DNA from: Streptomyces sp. sk2.1
GTDB taxonomy: Bacteria; Actinomycetota; Actinomycetes; Streptomycetales; Streptomycetaceae
DNA length: 32,093 nt
Direction of reading: 5' to 3'
NCBI RefSeq assembly: GCF_008120935.1
Contig: NZ_RDBO01000013.1
Coordinates: forward strand, 18,144-50,236
Shown: positions 17,122 through 26,200 of the stretch, piece by piece
Position numbering within the stretch: position 1 is the stretch's first letter
Layout: the number at the start of each line of letters is the position of its first letter
Notes under the pieces: generated by a model
What the model was told of the DNA's origin: nothing
Databases searched by the model: none
Seen by the model: only the letters and a program-made list of their open reading frames with translations
Translations under genes and position numbers: made by a program

Positions 17122-17138
17122 CGGTGGAGCGTCCACCG
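17122..17138. promoter_or_regulatory. Perfect palindrome in the 199-bp gap before the AT-ACP-MT gene
   Basis: CGGTGGA-GCG-TCCACCG has seven-base arms and a three-base centre, in the largest non-coding gap of the cluster (17065-17263). A possible -10 (TAGCCG, 17156-17161) lies 17 bases on. It could be an operator separating control of the extender-unit/modular operon from the aromatic operon. There is no SARP-type 11-bp repeat here. The rest of the gap shows no gene or strong terminator. Confidence 0.4.
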
Positions 17139-17263
17139 CTGCTCCGGCCCCGCTCTAGCCGTCGCCGTGAAAGTTGCTCCGACGGACTTCCTCGGAGGGG
17201 AACGGGGCGGCAGCAGTGGGCGCTCGACCCTTTTCCGGCCGGCCGCAAACCTCTAGGAGAGGC

Positions 17264-19732
17264 ATGAGCTCCAACACCATCACAGCCGGGGAGACACACG
17301 ACCGGACGGCACGGCCGTCCGACGGGCCGGTGCTGTGGCACCTCGCCCTGGTCGCCGGTGCCGACGGCACTTCCCTCGACGCCGGACTCGCCGGGCTCAA
17401 GGCCCGTCTCGCCGAGTCCCCCGCCCGTGAGGACGTACCCGTGCGCATCCGCACCCTCGGCAGCGCCGGGGACGGACACCGCGGCGCGGTCCTGGCCGGC
17501 GACGGAGCGGCCACGGAGCTGGGCGCGGGCGCGCCCGCCGGGGCCGCGGCATCCGTCGCCTTCATGTTCCCCGGGCTCGGCGACCACTACCTGGACATGG
17601 GCCGCGACCTGTACCGCGACTTCCCGGTGTTCCGGACCGCCGTCGACGACTGCGCCGACGCGCTCGCCCCCGAACTGGGCCTGGACATCCGCGAGGTCGT
17701 CTTCCCCGACCCGACGCCCGAGGAGCGCACCGCCCCGGCCGTCGACCTGCGCCGCATGCTCGGCCGCGGCACGACCCCGCAGAGCGGGAACGAGCGCCGG
17801 CTCAACGCCACCCGCCTCGCCCAGCCGGCCCTCTTCGTCATCGAGTACGCCCTGGCCAGGCTCTGGGAGTCCTGGGGCGCCCGGCCCTCGATCATGATCG
17901 GCTACAGCCTCGGCGAGTACGTCGCGGCCACCCTCGCCGGGGTGCTGTCCCTGCCGGACGCGCTGACCCTGGTGGCCCGCCGCGCCGCGCTCATCGACGC
18001 GCTGCCGCAGGGCGCCATGCTCGCCGTGATGCTCCCCGAGGAGCGGGTCCGCCCGCTGCTCGGCACCAACCTCTCGCTCTCCGCCGTCAACGGCCCCGAG
18101 TTCTGCGTGGTGGCCGGACCGGTCGCCGACGTCGAGGCGCTGGAGCAGGACCTCGGCCGGCAGGGCGTCGTCCACCGCCGGGTGCAGTCCACGCACGCCT
18201 TCCACTCCTCGATGATGGAGCCCATCGCCGAGCAGGTGACCGAGCTGGCGCGGACCTTCACCCTGACCCCACCCCGCATCCCGTACGTCTCCAACGTCAC
18301 CGGCCGCCCCATCACCGACGCGGAGGCCACCGACCCCGGCTACTGGGCGCGCCACCTGGTCAGCCCGGTCCGCTTCGCCGACGGGCTGACCGCCCTCGCC
18401 GCCGCCGACCTGCTGCTGGAGACCGGCCCCGGCCAGACCCTCAGCAGCATGGCCACCGTGGTCCGCGGCAGCGCCGCCGGCACCGTCGTCGCCTCCATGC
18501 GCCACCCCCTGGAGAGCCGCTCCGACTCGGCCGTGGCCCTCAAGGCACTGGGCCGGCTCTGGCTCGCGGGCGCCGACATCGACTGGACCGGCTTCCCCGC
18601 CTCCGAGCTGGACATCGTGGCCGACGGCGCCGCGACGGCCGCCCTGACCGACGACGAACACCCCGCCACCCCCACCGAGCAGGAACTGCACGGCCTGTGG
18701 GCCAGGCTGCTGAAGACCGACCGGCTGCCGCGCGACATCAGCTTCTTCGAGATCGGCGGCAACTCGCTGCTCGCCACCCGGCTGATCCTGCGCATCAAGC
18801 GGGCCTTCGGCACCGACCTGTCGCTGCGCCAGGTCTACGAGTGGGCCACCCTGACCCGGATGGCCGCAGCGATCGACACCCTGCGGGCCGGCGGCGAGCT
18901 GACCGCGACCCGGGAGGGCTCCTCGCACACCGGCAACTCCCGGGCCCGCTTCACCCTGCCGAACGGCCTGACGGTGTCCCACCAGAACGAGGCGGAGACC
19001 CGCCACTTCTACGAGGACATCTTCGACCACCGCACGTACGCCAAGAACGGCATCTCCATCCCGGACGGCGCCACCGTCGTCGACGTCGGCGGCAACATCG
19101 GTCTGTTCACCCTCTTCGCGCACTACGAGGCGAAGGACGTACGGGTCTTCACCTTCGAGCCCGCGCCCCCGATGTTCGAGCTGCTCGGCCAGAACGTCGC
19201 CGAGCACGGCGTCGACGCCAAGCTCTTCAACATCGGGATCTCCGACGCCGAGGCGCAGGCGGACTTCACCTTCTACCCGCGCAGCTCCGGCATGTCCTCG
19301 TTCCACCCGGACGAGGAGGAGGAGAAGCACAACCTGCGCACGATCATCGCCAACCAGCAGAAGACCGAGGCCGACGCCGAGGTCGCCGAGCTGGTCTCCG
19401 GCGACGAGCTGCTCGACGTCCGCTTCGAGGCGATCGAGTTCACCGCCACGCTGCGCCCGCTCAGCGCCGTCATCCGCGAACAGGGCATCGAGCGCATCGA
19501 CCTGATCAAGATCGACGTGCAGAAGAGCGAGCGGCAGGTCATCGACGGCATCGCCGACGAGGACTGGCCGAAGATCCAGCAGATGGTGCTGGAGGCGCAC
19601 GACGCGGACGGCGAGGTCGGCCGCCTGGTCGAACTGCTGGAGAGCCGCGGCTTCACGGTCAGGGCCGAGCAGGACGAACTGTACGTCGGCACGGACATCC
19701 ACAACATCTACGCCGTACGCGGCGCACGCTAA
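17264..19732 (+). CDS. Acyltransferase-carrier-FkbM methyltransferase fusion
   Basis: An 822-residue three-domain protein. Residues about 1-95 resemble the linker that precedes AT domains in modular PKSs. The acyltransferase (about 97-400) has FMFPGLGDHY, nucleophile motif GYSLGEY (about 213-219; the usual His is Tyr) and THAFHSS (malonyl-type). A carrier domain (about 475-545) has Ser502 in FFEIGGNSLLATR, closer to a PCP signature. The C-terminal domain (about 560-800) is a FkbM-family SAM methyltransferase with VVDVGGNIGLF (about 605) and IDLIKIDVQKSE. It precedes fkbK/J/I/H homologues in an operon with no separate FkbG. I infer that the acyl unit is loaded on the carrier and its 2-hydroxyl methylated in cis, giving methoxymalonyl-type extender; soraphen SorC is a comparable multidomain protein. 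The ATG at 17264 follows TAGGAGAGG. Confidence 0.88.
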   Translation: MSSNTITAGETHDRTARPSDGPVLWHLALVAGADGTSLDAGLAGLKARLAESPAREDVPVRIRTLGSAGDGHRGAVLAGDGAATELGAGAPAGAAASVAFMFPGLGDHYLDMGRDLYRDFPVFRTAVDDCADALAPELGLDIREVVFPDPTPEERTAPAVDLRRMLGRGTTPQSGNERRLNATRLAQPALFVIEYALARLWESWGARPSIMIGYSLGEYVAATLAGVLSLPDALTLVARRAALIDALPQGAMLAVMLPEERVRPLLGTNLSLSAVNGPEFCVVAGPVADVEALEQDLGRQGVVHRRVQSTHAFHSSMMEPIAEQVTELARTFTLTPPRIPYVSNVTGRPITDAEATDPGYWARHLVSPVRFADGLTALAAADLLLETGPGQTLSSMATVVRGSAAGTVVASMRHPLESRSDSAVALKALGRLWLAGADIDWTGFPASELDIVADGAATAALTDDEHPATPTEQELHGLWARLLKTDRLPRDISFFEIGGNSLLATRLILRIKRAFGTDLSLRQVYEWATLTRMAAAIDTLRAGGELTATREGSSHTGNSRARFTLPNGLTVSHQNEAETRHFYEDIFDHRTYAKNGISIPDGATVVDVGGNIGLFTLFAHYEAKDVRVFTFEPAPPMFELLGQNVAEHGVDAKLFNIGISDAEAQADFTFYPRSSGMSSFHPDEEEEKHNLRTIIANQQKTEADAEVAELVSGDELLDVRFEAIEFTATLRPLSAVIREQGIERIDLIKIDVQKSERQVIDGIADEDWPKIQQMVLEAHDADGEVGRLVELLESRGFTVRAEQDELYVGTDIHNIYAVRGAR

Positions 19733-19746
19733 CGGAGTCGTAGGAC

Positions 19747-20598
19747 ATGGAATTCACGACAGCAGGAGTCGTCGGCGCGGGCGTCATGGGCGTCGGTGTC
19801 GCGCAGAACCTCGCACAGACCGGCCACCGGGTGGTGCTCGTCGACGTCTCGGAGGAGGTCCTCGACAACGCGCGCCGCGAACTGCGCAACAGCCTGCGCG
19901 CCTACGCCCTGTTCAACAAGGGCTCGGGCGTCGACCCGGCGGCGGTCTTCGAGAAGATCGATTTCACCACCGACTACGAACTGCTGGCCAAGGCCGACTT
20001 CGTCGTCGAGAACGTCACCGAGGACTGGGGCATCAAGCAGCAGGTGTACGAGCGGATCGACCGCATCGTCCGCCCCGACGTGGTCTTCGCCGTCAACACC
20101 TCGGCGATCTCCATCACCCGCGTCGGCTCGGTGACCACCCGCCCCGAACGCGTCATCGGCATGCACTTCATGAACCCGGTGCCGATGAAGCCGATGGTCG
20201 AGGTGATCCGCGGCCACCACACCACGCCGGAGACCATCGAGACCGCCCGCCGCTTCCTCGCCGGCATGGGCAAGGAGTGCATCGTCGTCGAGGACGTCCC
20301 CGGCTTCGTCTCCAACCGGGTCCTCATGCTCACCATCAACGAGGCGGCCTTCCTGGTCCAGGACGGCGTGGCCCCCGCGGCCGACGTCGACCGGATCTTC
20401 CAGACCTGCTTCGACCACCGGATGGGCCCGCTGGAGACCGCCGACCTGATCGGCCTCGACACCATCCTCAAGTCCGTCGAGGTGCTCTACGAGAGCTTCA
20501 ACGACAGCAAGTACCGGCCCGCCCCGCTGCTCAAGAAGATGGTCGCCGCCGGCCTGCTGGGGCGGAAGAGCGGCGAGGGATTCCACAAGTACCACTGA
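19747..20598 (+). CDS. fkbK: FkbK-like 3-hydroxyacyl-ACP dehydrogenase
   Basis: A 283-residue member of the 3-hydroxyacyl-CoA dehydrogenase family. In the methoxymalonyl pathway FkbK oxidises glyceryl-ACP at C3. It has the NAD-binding Rossmann motif VGAGVMGVG (Gly10, 12, 15), VVENVTED, NTSAISIT, the catalytic-region MHFMNPVP segment and VPGFVSNR. The length is normal for the family. It starts 14 bases after the AT-ACP-methyltransferase gene and precedes the ACP, FkbI and FkbH homologues, which fixes its role better than sequence alone. Confidence 0.92.
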   Translation: MEFTTAGVVGAGVMGVGVAQNLAQTGHRVVLVDVSEEVLDNARRELRNSLRAYALFNKGSGVDPAAVFEKIDFTTDYELLAKADFVVENVTEDWGIKQQVYERIDRIVRPDVVFAVNTSAISITRVGSVTTRPERVIGMHFMNPVPMKPMVEVIRGHHTTPETIETARRFLAGMGKECIVVEDVPGFVSNRVLMLTINEAAFLVQDGVAPAADVDRIFQTCFDHRMGPLETADLIGLDTILKSVEVLYESFNDSKYRPAPLLKKMVAAGLLGRKSGEGFHKYH

Positions 20599-20607
20599 CA
20601 ACCGCCC

Positions 20608-20630
20608 GGGTGGCCCCGACCGGGCCACCC
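20608..20630 (+). terminator. Strong hairpin between the fkbK-like and ACP genes
   Basis: GGGTGGCCC-CGACC-GGGCCACCC is a perfect nine-base stem with a five-base loop, beginning nine bases after the fkbK-like stop. No T-run follows. It may be an attenuator or processing site that sets relative expression of the extender genes, since the downstream ACP gene has no obvious promoter of its own. Confidence 0.5.
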
Positions 20631-20670
20631 ACCCGGCGCCGCACCCCACGACAACAGGACGGATGAAGAG

Positions 20671-20925
20671 ATGAGCACGGACAACAGGACCCGGATCGCG
20701 GAGTACCTCTCCCGGTTCTTCCCGGTCCAGGACCTGAAGGACGACGACGACATCTTCGAACTCGGCTTCGTCAGCTCGATGTTCGCGATGCAGCTGGTCT
20801 CCTTCGTCGAGCACGAGTTCGGCATCACCGTCGAGAACGAGGACCTGGAGCTGGAGTACTTCCGCTCCATCGGCGCGCTCGACGCGTTCGTCACCCGCAA
20901 GCTGTCCGTCCCGGTCCCCCAGTAG
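20671..20925 (+). CDS. fkbJ: FkbJ-like discrete acyl carrier protein for the extender unit
   Basis: An 84-residue acidic carrier protein on which glyceryl is built into the hydroxymalonyl-type extender. The phosphopantetheine site is probably Ser36 in LGFVSSMFAMQL, the FVSSMFA context typical of ACPs that work with FkbH proteins and unlike the DSL motif of the type II PKS ACP. The ATG at 20671 has a poor ribosome-binding site (GATGAAGAG). The gene lies between the FkbK and FkbI homologues, the same set as in FK520-type pathways. Confidence 0.92.
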   Translation: MSTDNRTRIAEYLSRFFPVQDLKDDDDIFELGFVSSMFAMQLVSFVEHEFGITVENEDLELEYFRSIGALDAFVTRKLSVPVPQ

Positions 20926-20944
20926 GACGGGAGCGGACACGACG

Positions 20945-22096
20945 ATGACCGGAGCGCTCACCGACCGGCAGGCACAGGCCCAGAAGGAATTCCGGGCCTT
21001 CGCCGACCGGCACATCGCCCCGCACGCGGACGCGTACCACCGGACCCAGCGCACCCCGCCCGAGGCCATCGGGCTCCTCGCCGACGAGGGCCTGCTCGGG
21101 CTCCCCGTCGCCGAGGAGTACGGCGGCGGCGGCTGCGACGCGGTCACCCTCGGCCTGCTCGCCGGTGAACTCGGCCGGGCCTGCTCCTCGCTCCGCAGCC
21201 TGCTCACCGTCCACACGATGGTGGCGCACGCGATCGCCCGCTGGGGCAGCCGCTCCCAGAAGGAGACCTGGCTGCCCCGGCTGGCCCGCGGCGAACGCAT
21301 CGGCGCGCTCGCCGTGTCCGAACCGGGCGCGGGCAGCGACGCCTCGGGAGTCACCACCCGGCTCGTCCGCGACGGCGACGACTGGGTGGTCGACGGCCAC
21401 AAGAAATGGATCACGTACGGCGAGAGCGCCGACCTGTTCCTGGTCGTCGGCCGCTCCCCGGAGGGCCCCACGGCCCTGCTCGTCGAACGGGACACCCCCG
21501 GACTGCGGACCGAGCTGATCGAGGACATGATCGGCATCCGGGCCTCGATGACGTCCCACGTGCGCTTCGCGAACTGCCGCGTACCGGCGGACAACGTCCT
21601 GGCCAGGCCCGGACTCGGGGTCTCCCACGTGGTCGGTGCCGCCCTCGACCTCGGCCGCTACACCGTCGGCTGGGGCTGCGTCGGCATCCTCGACGCCTGC
21701 CTGGAGGCGAGCGTCGACTACGCCGCGACCCGCGAGCAGTTCGGCTCCCTCATCAAGGAGCACCAGCTCGTCAGAAGCATGATCAGCAACATGTACACGG
21801 ACGCGCACGCCGCCCGGCTGCTGTGTCTGGAGGCCGGTCGGCTGCGCGACGAACGCCACCCCGGCGCCCTGGCCGCGACCTCCACGGCCAAGTACTTCGC
21901 CGCCACCGCCGCCGGCCGCGCCGCGGGGGACGCCGTCCAGATCCACGGCGCCAACGGCTGCAGCTCCGAATACCCCGTCCAGCGCCTCCTCGGCGACTCC
22001 AGGGTCATGGAGATCATCGAGGGCAGCGCACAGCTCCACCAGGTGGGGCTCGCCGAGTACGCGTTCCAGGAACGCGGACCGAGGAGTGACCGATGA
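20945..22096 (+). CDS. fkbI: FkbI-like acyl-ACP dehydrogenase
   Basis: A 383-residue flavin acyl-CoA dehydrogenase family enzyme. In this pathway FkbI completes the oxidation of the ACP-bound C3 unit. It shows the FAD-binding segment ALAVSEPGAGSDASG, KKWITYGESAD, EQFGSLIKEHQLV and a C-terminal QIHGANGCSSEYPVQRLL with the catalytic-base Glu in IIEGSAQ. The ATG at 20945 follows GACGGGAG. The stop overlaps the FkbH start (ATGA), which ties the two together. Confidence 0.93.
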   Translation: MTGALTDRQAQAQKEFRAFADRHIAPHADAYHRTQRTPPEAIGLLADEGLLGLPVAEEYGGGGCDAVTLGLLAGELGRACSSLRSLLTVHTMVAHAIARWGSRSQKETWLPRLARGERIGALAVSEPGAGSDASGVTTRLVRDGDDWVVDGHKKWITYGESADLFLVVGRSPEGPTALLVERDTPGLRTELIEDMIGIRASMTSHVRFANCRVPADNVLARPGLGVSHVVGAALDLGRYTVGWGCVGILDACLEASVDYAATREQFGSLIKEHQLVRSMISNMYTDAHAARLLCLEAGRLRDERHPGALAATSTAKYFAATAAGRAAGDAVQIHGANGCSSEYPVQRLLGDSRVMEIIEGSAQLHQVGLAEYAFQERGPRSDR

Positions 22097-23133
22097 CGAC
22101 GACCACCGTGACGACCGTCAAGTGCGTGGTGTGGGACCTCGACAACACGGTGTGGGACGGGGTGCTGCTGGAGGACGGCGACGTCACCCTGCGCCCCGCC
22201 GTCGTGGAGGTGATCCGCACCCTCGACGAGCGCGGCATCCTCCACTCGATCGCCAGCCGCAACGACCACGACGCGGCCATGGCGAAGCTGGCGGAGTTCG
22301 GCATCGCCGAGTACTTCCTCCACCCGCAGATCCACTGGGGCAACAAGTCGGACTCCGTCGAGGCGGTCGCCGAGGCCATCAACATCGGCATCGACACCCT
22401 GGCCTTCGTCGACGACCAGCCCTTCGAACGCGACGAGGTCGGCTTCGCCCACCCGCAGGTGCTGTGCATCGACGCCCTCGACGCCCCCGGCATCCCCGAA
22501 CTGCCCGCGATGCGGCCCCGGTTCGTCACCGCCGACTCCCGCGAGCGCCGCCACCTCTACCGGGCCGACATCCGGCGCAAGGACGCCGAGCAGGCCCACC
22601 GGGGCACCGACGAGGACTTCCTCGCCTCGCTCGGCATGCGCTTCACCATCGCGCCCGCCCAGGAACGCGACCTCCAGCGCGCCGAGGAACTGACCGTACG
22701 CACCAACCAGCTCAACGCCACCGGCTACACCTACTCCTACGAGGAGCTGGACGCCTTCCGCCGCTCGCCCGACCACGACCTCCTCGTGGCCGGACTGGAG
22801 GACACCTACGGCACCTACGGCAAGATCGGCCTCGCCCTCGTCGAACGCGGCGAGGACGCCTGGACCGTGAAGCTGCTGCTGATGTCCTGCCGCGTCATGT
22901 CCCGCGGCGTCGGCTCCGTACTGCTCAACCACCTGATCCGCAGCGCCCACGACGCCGGCGTCGCACTGCGCGCCGAGTTCGTGCCCACCAGCCGCAACCG
23001 GACCATGTTCGTCACCTACAAGTTCTCCGGCTTCCGCGAGGTCGGCAGGAACGGCGACGTGTCCGTCCTCGAACACGACGGCACCCACATCCAGGGCTTC
23101 CCGCCGTACATGGACGTCACGGTCGAGCACTGA
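22093..23133 (+). CDS. fkbH: FkbH-like glyceryl-ACP-forming HAD enzyme
   Basis: A 346-residue FkbH-family protein that dephosphorylates 1,3-bisphosphoglycerate and loads the glyceryl group on the dedicated ACP, the entry step of methoxy-/hydroxymalonyl-ACP synthesis. The N-terminal HAD domain has VVWDLDNTVWDGVLLED with Asp15 and Asp17 and the FVDDQPFERDEV motif. The C-terminal GNAT-like domain has the family's ELTVRTNQLNATGYTYS segment. Tetronate pathways also use FkbH with an ACP, but the neighbouring FkbI and FkbK point to an extender unit here. A 96-bp gap follows before the modular synthase. Confidence 0.95.
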   Translation: MTTTTVTTVKCVVWDLDNTVWDGVLLEDGDVTLRPAVVEVIRTLDERGILHSIASRNDHDAAMAKLAEFGIAEYFLHPQIHWGNKSDSVEAVAEAINIGIDTLAFVDDQPFERDEVGFAHPQVLCIDALDAPGIPELPAMRPRFVTADSRERRHLYRADIRRKDAEQAHRGTDEDFLASLGMRFTIAPAQERDLQRAEELTVRTNQLNATGYTYSYEELDAFRRSPDHDLLVAGLEDTYGTYGKIGLALVERGEDAWTVKLLLMSCRVMSRGVGSVLLNHLIRSAHDAGVALRAEFVPTSRNRTMFVTYKFSGFREVGRNGDVSVLEHDGTHIQGFPPYMDVTVEH

Positions 23134-23229
23134 CCCACCCCGGAGGCCACGCCCCGGACCCCGCCGAGCGCGACGGGGCCCGGACGACGGTCCCACCCCC
23201 GCACCACATTCACCGGAGCGACGAGACGG

Positions 23230-26200
23230 ATGGCGGAGATGAACGCCCAGGCGAACGAGGACCGGCTTCGGCGAGCCATGGCCGCTGTCCTGCAACTTCA
23301 GCAGCGCAACGCCGAGTTGGAGAACCAGCGGCACGAGCCCGTGGCGATCGTCGCGATGGCCTGCCGACTGCCCGGCGGAGTGACCACACCGGAGGAGTAC
23401 TGGCGGCTCCTCGCCGAGGGCCGCGACGCCATCGGCCCGCTGCCCGCCCGCTGGGACGGTCTGGAACTCTACGACCCCGACCCCGGCGCCACCGGCAAGA
23501 GCTACGCCGACCAGGGCGGCTTCCTCGACGACCTGGACCTCTTCGACGCCGACTTCTTCGGGATCTCGCCCCGCGAGGCCGTCTCGATGGACCCGCAGCA
23601 GCGGCTCGTGCTGGAGACCTCCTGGGAGGCGCTGGAACGCGCCGGCATCCGCCCGGACACCCTCGGCGGCAGCCGCACCGGCGTGTACCTGGGCGCCATG
23701 CGGGCGGACTACGAGACCGGGCACGCCCCCCTCGAAGCCCTCGACGGCTACCAGGGCACCGGCATCTCCGGCAGCGTCGTCTCCGGCCGGATCAGCTACG
23801 CGCTCGGACTCCAGGGCCCGGCCCTGACCATCGACACCGCCTGCTCCTCGTCCCTCGTCGCCATCCACTCCGCGCTCGGCGCCCTGCGCTCCGGCGAGTG
23901 CGACCTCGCCCTGGCCGGCGGCGTCACCGTCATGAGCTCCCCCGCCATGTTCGTCGAGTCCAGCAGGCTCGGCGCGATGGCCCCCGACGGGCGCTGCAAG
24001 AGCTTCTCCGCCCGCGCCGACGGGGCGATCTGGTCCGAGGGCGTCGGCATGCTCGTGCTCAAGCGGCTCTCCGCCGCCCGGCGCGACGGCGACCGCGTCC
24101 TGGCCGTCGTCCGGGGCTCCGCCGTCAACCAGGACGGCCGCAGCCAGGGCCTCACCGCCCCCAACGGGCCCGCCCAGCAGCGCGTCATCCGCGACGCGCT
24201 CACCGCGGCCCGGCTGGACCCGGCGGACATCGACGCCATCGACGCGCACGGCACCGGAACCCCGCTCGGCGACCCGATCGAGGCCGGTGCCCTGGCCGAG
24301 GTCTTCGGCCCGGGACGCGACCCCCGCCGGCCCGTCCGGCTCGGCTCGTCCAAGTCGAACATCGGGCACACCCAGGCCGCCGCCGGTGTCGCCGGCGTGA
24401 TGAAGATGGTGCTGGCGCTCCAGCACGAGACCCTGCCCATGACCCTGCACGTCGACGAACCCAGCCCGCACATCGACTGGGAGAACAGCGGACTCGCCCT
24501 GGCCCGGGAGGCACGGCCCTGGCAGCGCGGCGAACGCGTCCGGCGGGCCGGTGTCTCGTCGTTCGGCATCAGCGGCACCAACGCCCACCTGATCATCGAA
24601 GAGGCCCCCGCGCCGGAACCGCCGGACCAGGACGGACCGCGGGGCGACGGTGCCGTCGACGCCCCGGCGCACCCGCTGCTGCTGTCCGGACACGACCAGC
24701 AGGCCCTGCGCGGCCAGGCCGCCCGGTGGGCCGACTGGCTGGAGGAGCACGGCCATGACACCGACTGGCACGACATCGTGCGCACCGCCGCCTCGCACCG
24801 CGCACAGCTGGAGGCCCGCGCGTCCGTGTCGGCCGCCGGACCGGCCGAGGCCGCCGAGGCACTGCGGGCACTGGCCGGGAGCCTGCCCCACCCCGGCATC
24901 GTCACCGGCACGGCACGCGAGCGCGGCAAGGCCGTGTTCGTCTTCCCCGGACAGGGCTCGCAGTGGGCCGGCATGGGCCGTGAACTGCTGGAGCAGAACG
25001 AGGCGTTCCGCACCGCGGCGCAGGAGTGCGACGCCGCCCTGGAACCGTGGACCGGCTGGTCGGTCCTGGAGGTGCTGCGCGGCGAGGCCGACCCCTCGCT
25101 GACGCTGGAGCGGATCGACGTGCTCCAGCCGGCCCTGTTCACGGTGATGATCGGCCTCGTGGCGGTGTGGCGCTCCCTGGGCGTGGAACCGGCCGCGGTG
25201 GTCGGCTCCAGCCAGGGCGAGGTGCCCGCGGCGGTGGTGGCCGGGGCCCTGTCCCTCGCGGACGGCGCACGGCTCACCGCGCTGCGCTCGCAGGGCCAGC
25301 TGCGCGAGTGCAGCGGCCGGGGCGCGATGGCCCTGGTGGAACTGCCGGTCGCCGACGTGGAGGCGCTGATCGCCCCGTACGGGCCGGCCCTGTCGATCGC
25401 GGTGGTCAACACCGCCTCGTCCGCGGTGGTCTCCGGCGACGTGGACGCGGTGGAACGACTGCTGGCCGAACTGGCGGACACGGACGTCTTCAGCCGCCGC
25501 ATCGCCTCGGACACCGCCGGGCACAGCGCCCACATCGACCCGATGCTGCCCTGGCTCACCGAACGGCTGGCGGACCTGCGGCCGGACGGCTGGCGGGTGC
25601 CGTTCTACTCCACGGTGACCGGCGGAGTGCTGGAGGGCACCGCCCTGGACGGCGGCTACTGGTGCCGCAACGCCCGCGAGACGGTCCGCATGGACCGGGC
25701 CCTGGACGCGCTGGTCGCGGACGGCTTCGACGTCTTCGTCGAGATCTCCCCGCACCCGGTGCTGGGCATGGCGCTCACCGGCGCGACGGCCGCGGCACAG
25801 GGCGCGGTGGCCGGCACCCTGCGCCGCGACCACGGCGGGACCGACCAGGTGCTGCGCTCCCTGGGCGCCCTGCACACCCAGGGCTTCGAGGTCGACTGGC
25901 CCCGGGCCCTGGGCAGCGGCCCCAACGCACGCGTCGTGGACCTCCCCACCTACGCCTTCCAGCGCCGCGCCTACTGGACGGACGTGCCCGGTCTCCGGCC
26001 GGCCGCCCCCGGCACGACCGGGGCCCGCACCACCGGACCGGCCGACGACGGCACCGCGTCCACCACCGGCCCCGCCACCCTGCGCACCCGGCTCGCCGCC
26101 CTCGACGGGGCCGCGCGCCTGGACGAACTGACGCGGACCGTGCAGCGGGAGGCGGCGGCCGTGCTCGGCGCCGCCGAACCCGTACCGGTCGGCAAACGGC

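Noticed and set aside
17146..17230. Possible SARP repeats before the AT-ACP-methyltransferase gene
   Set aside because: Only one TCGA core (17224) is present and there is no partner 11 or 22 bp away.
23154..23185. Hairpin between the FkbH homologue and the modular synthase
   Set aside because: The stem has a mismatch and a ten-base loop, and a terminator there would cut off the downstream operon; too weak to call.
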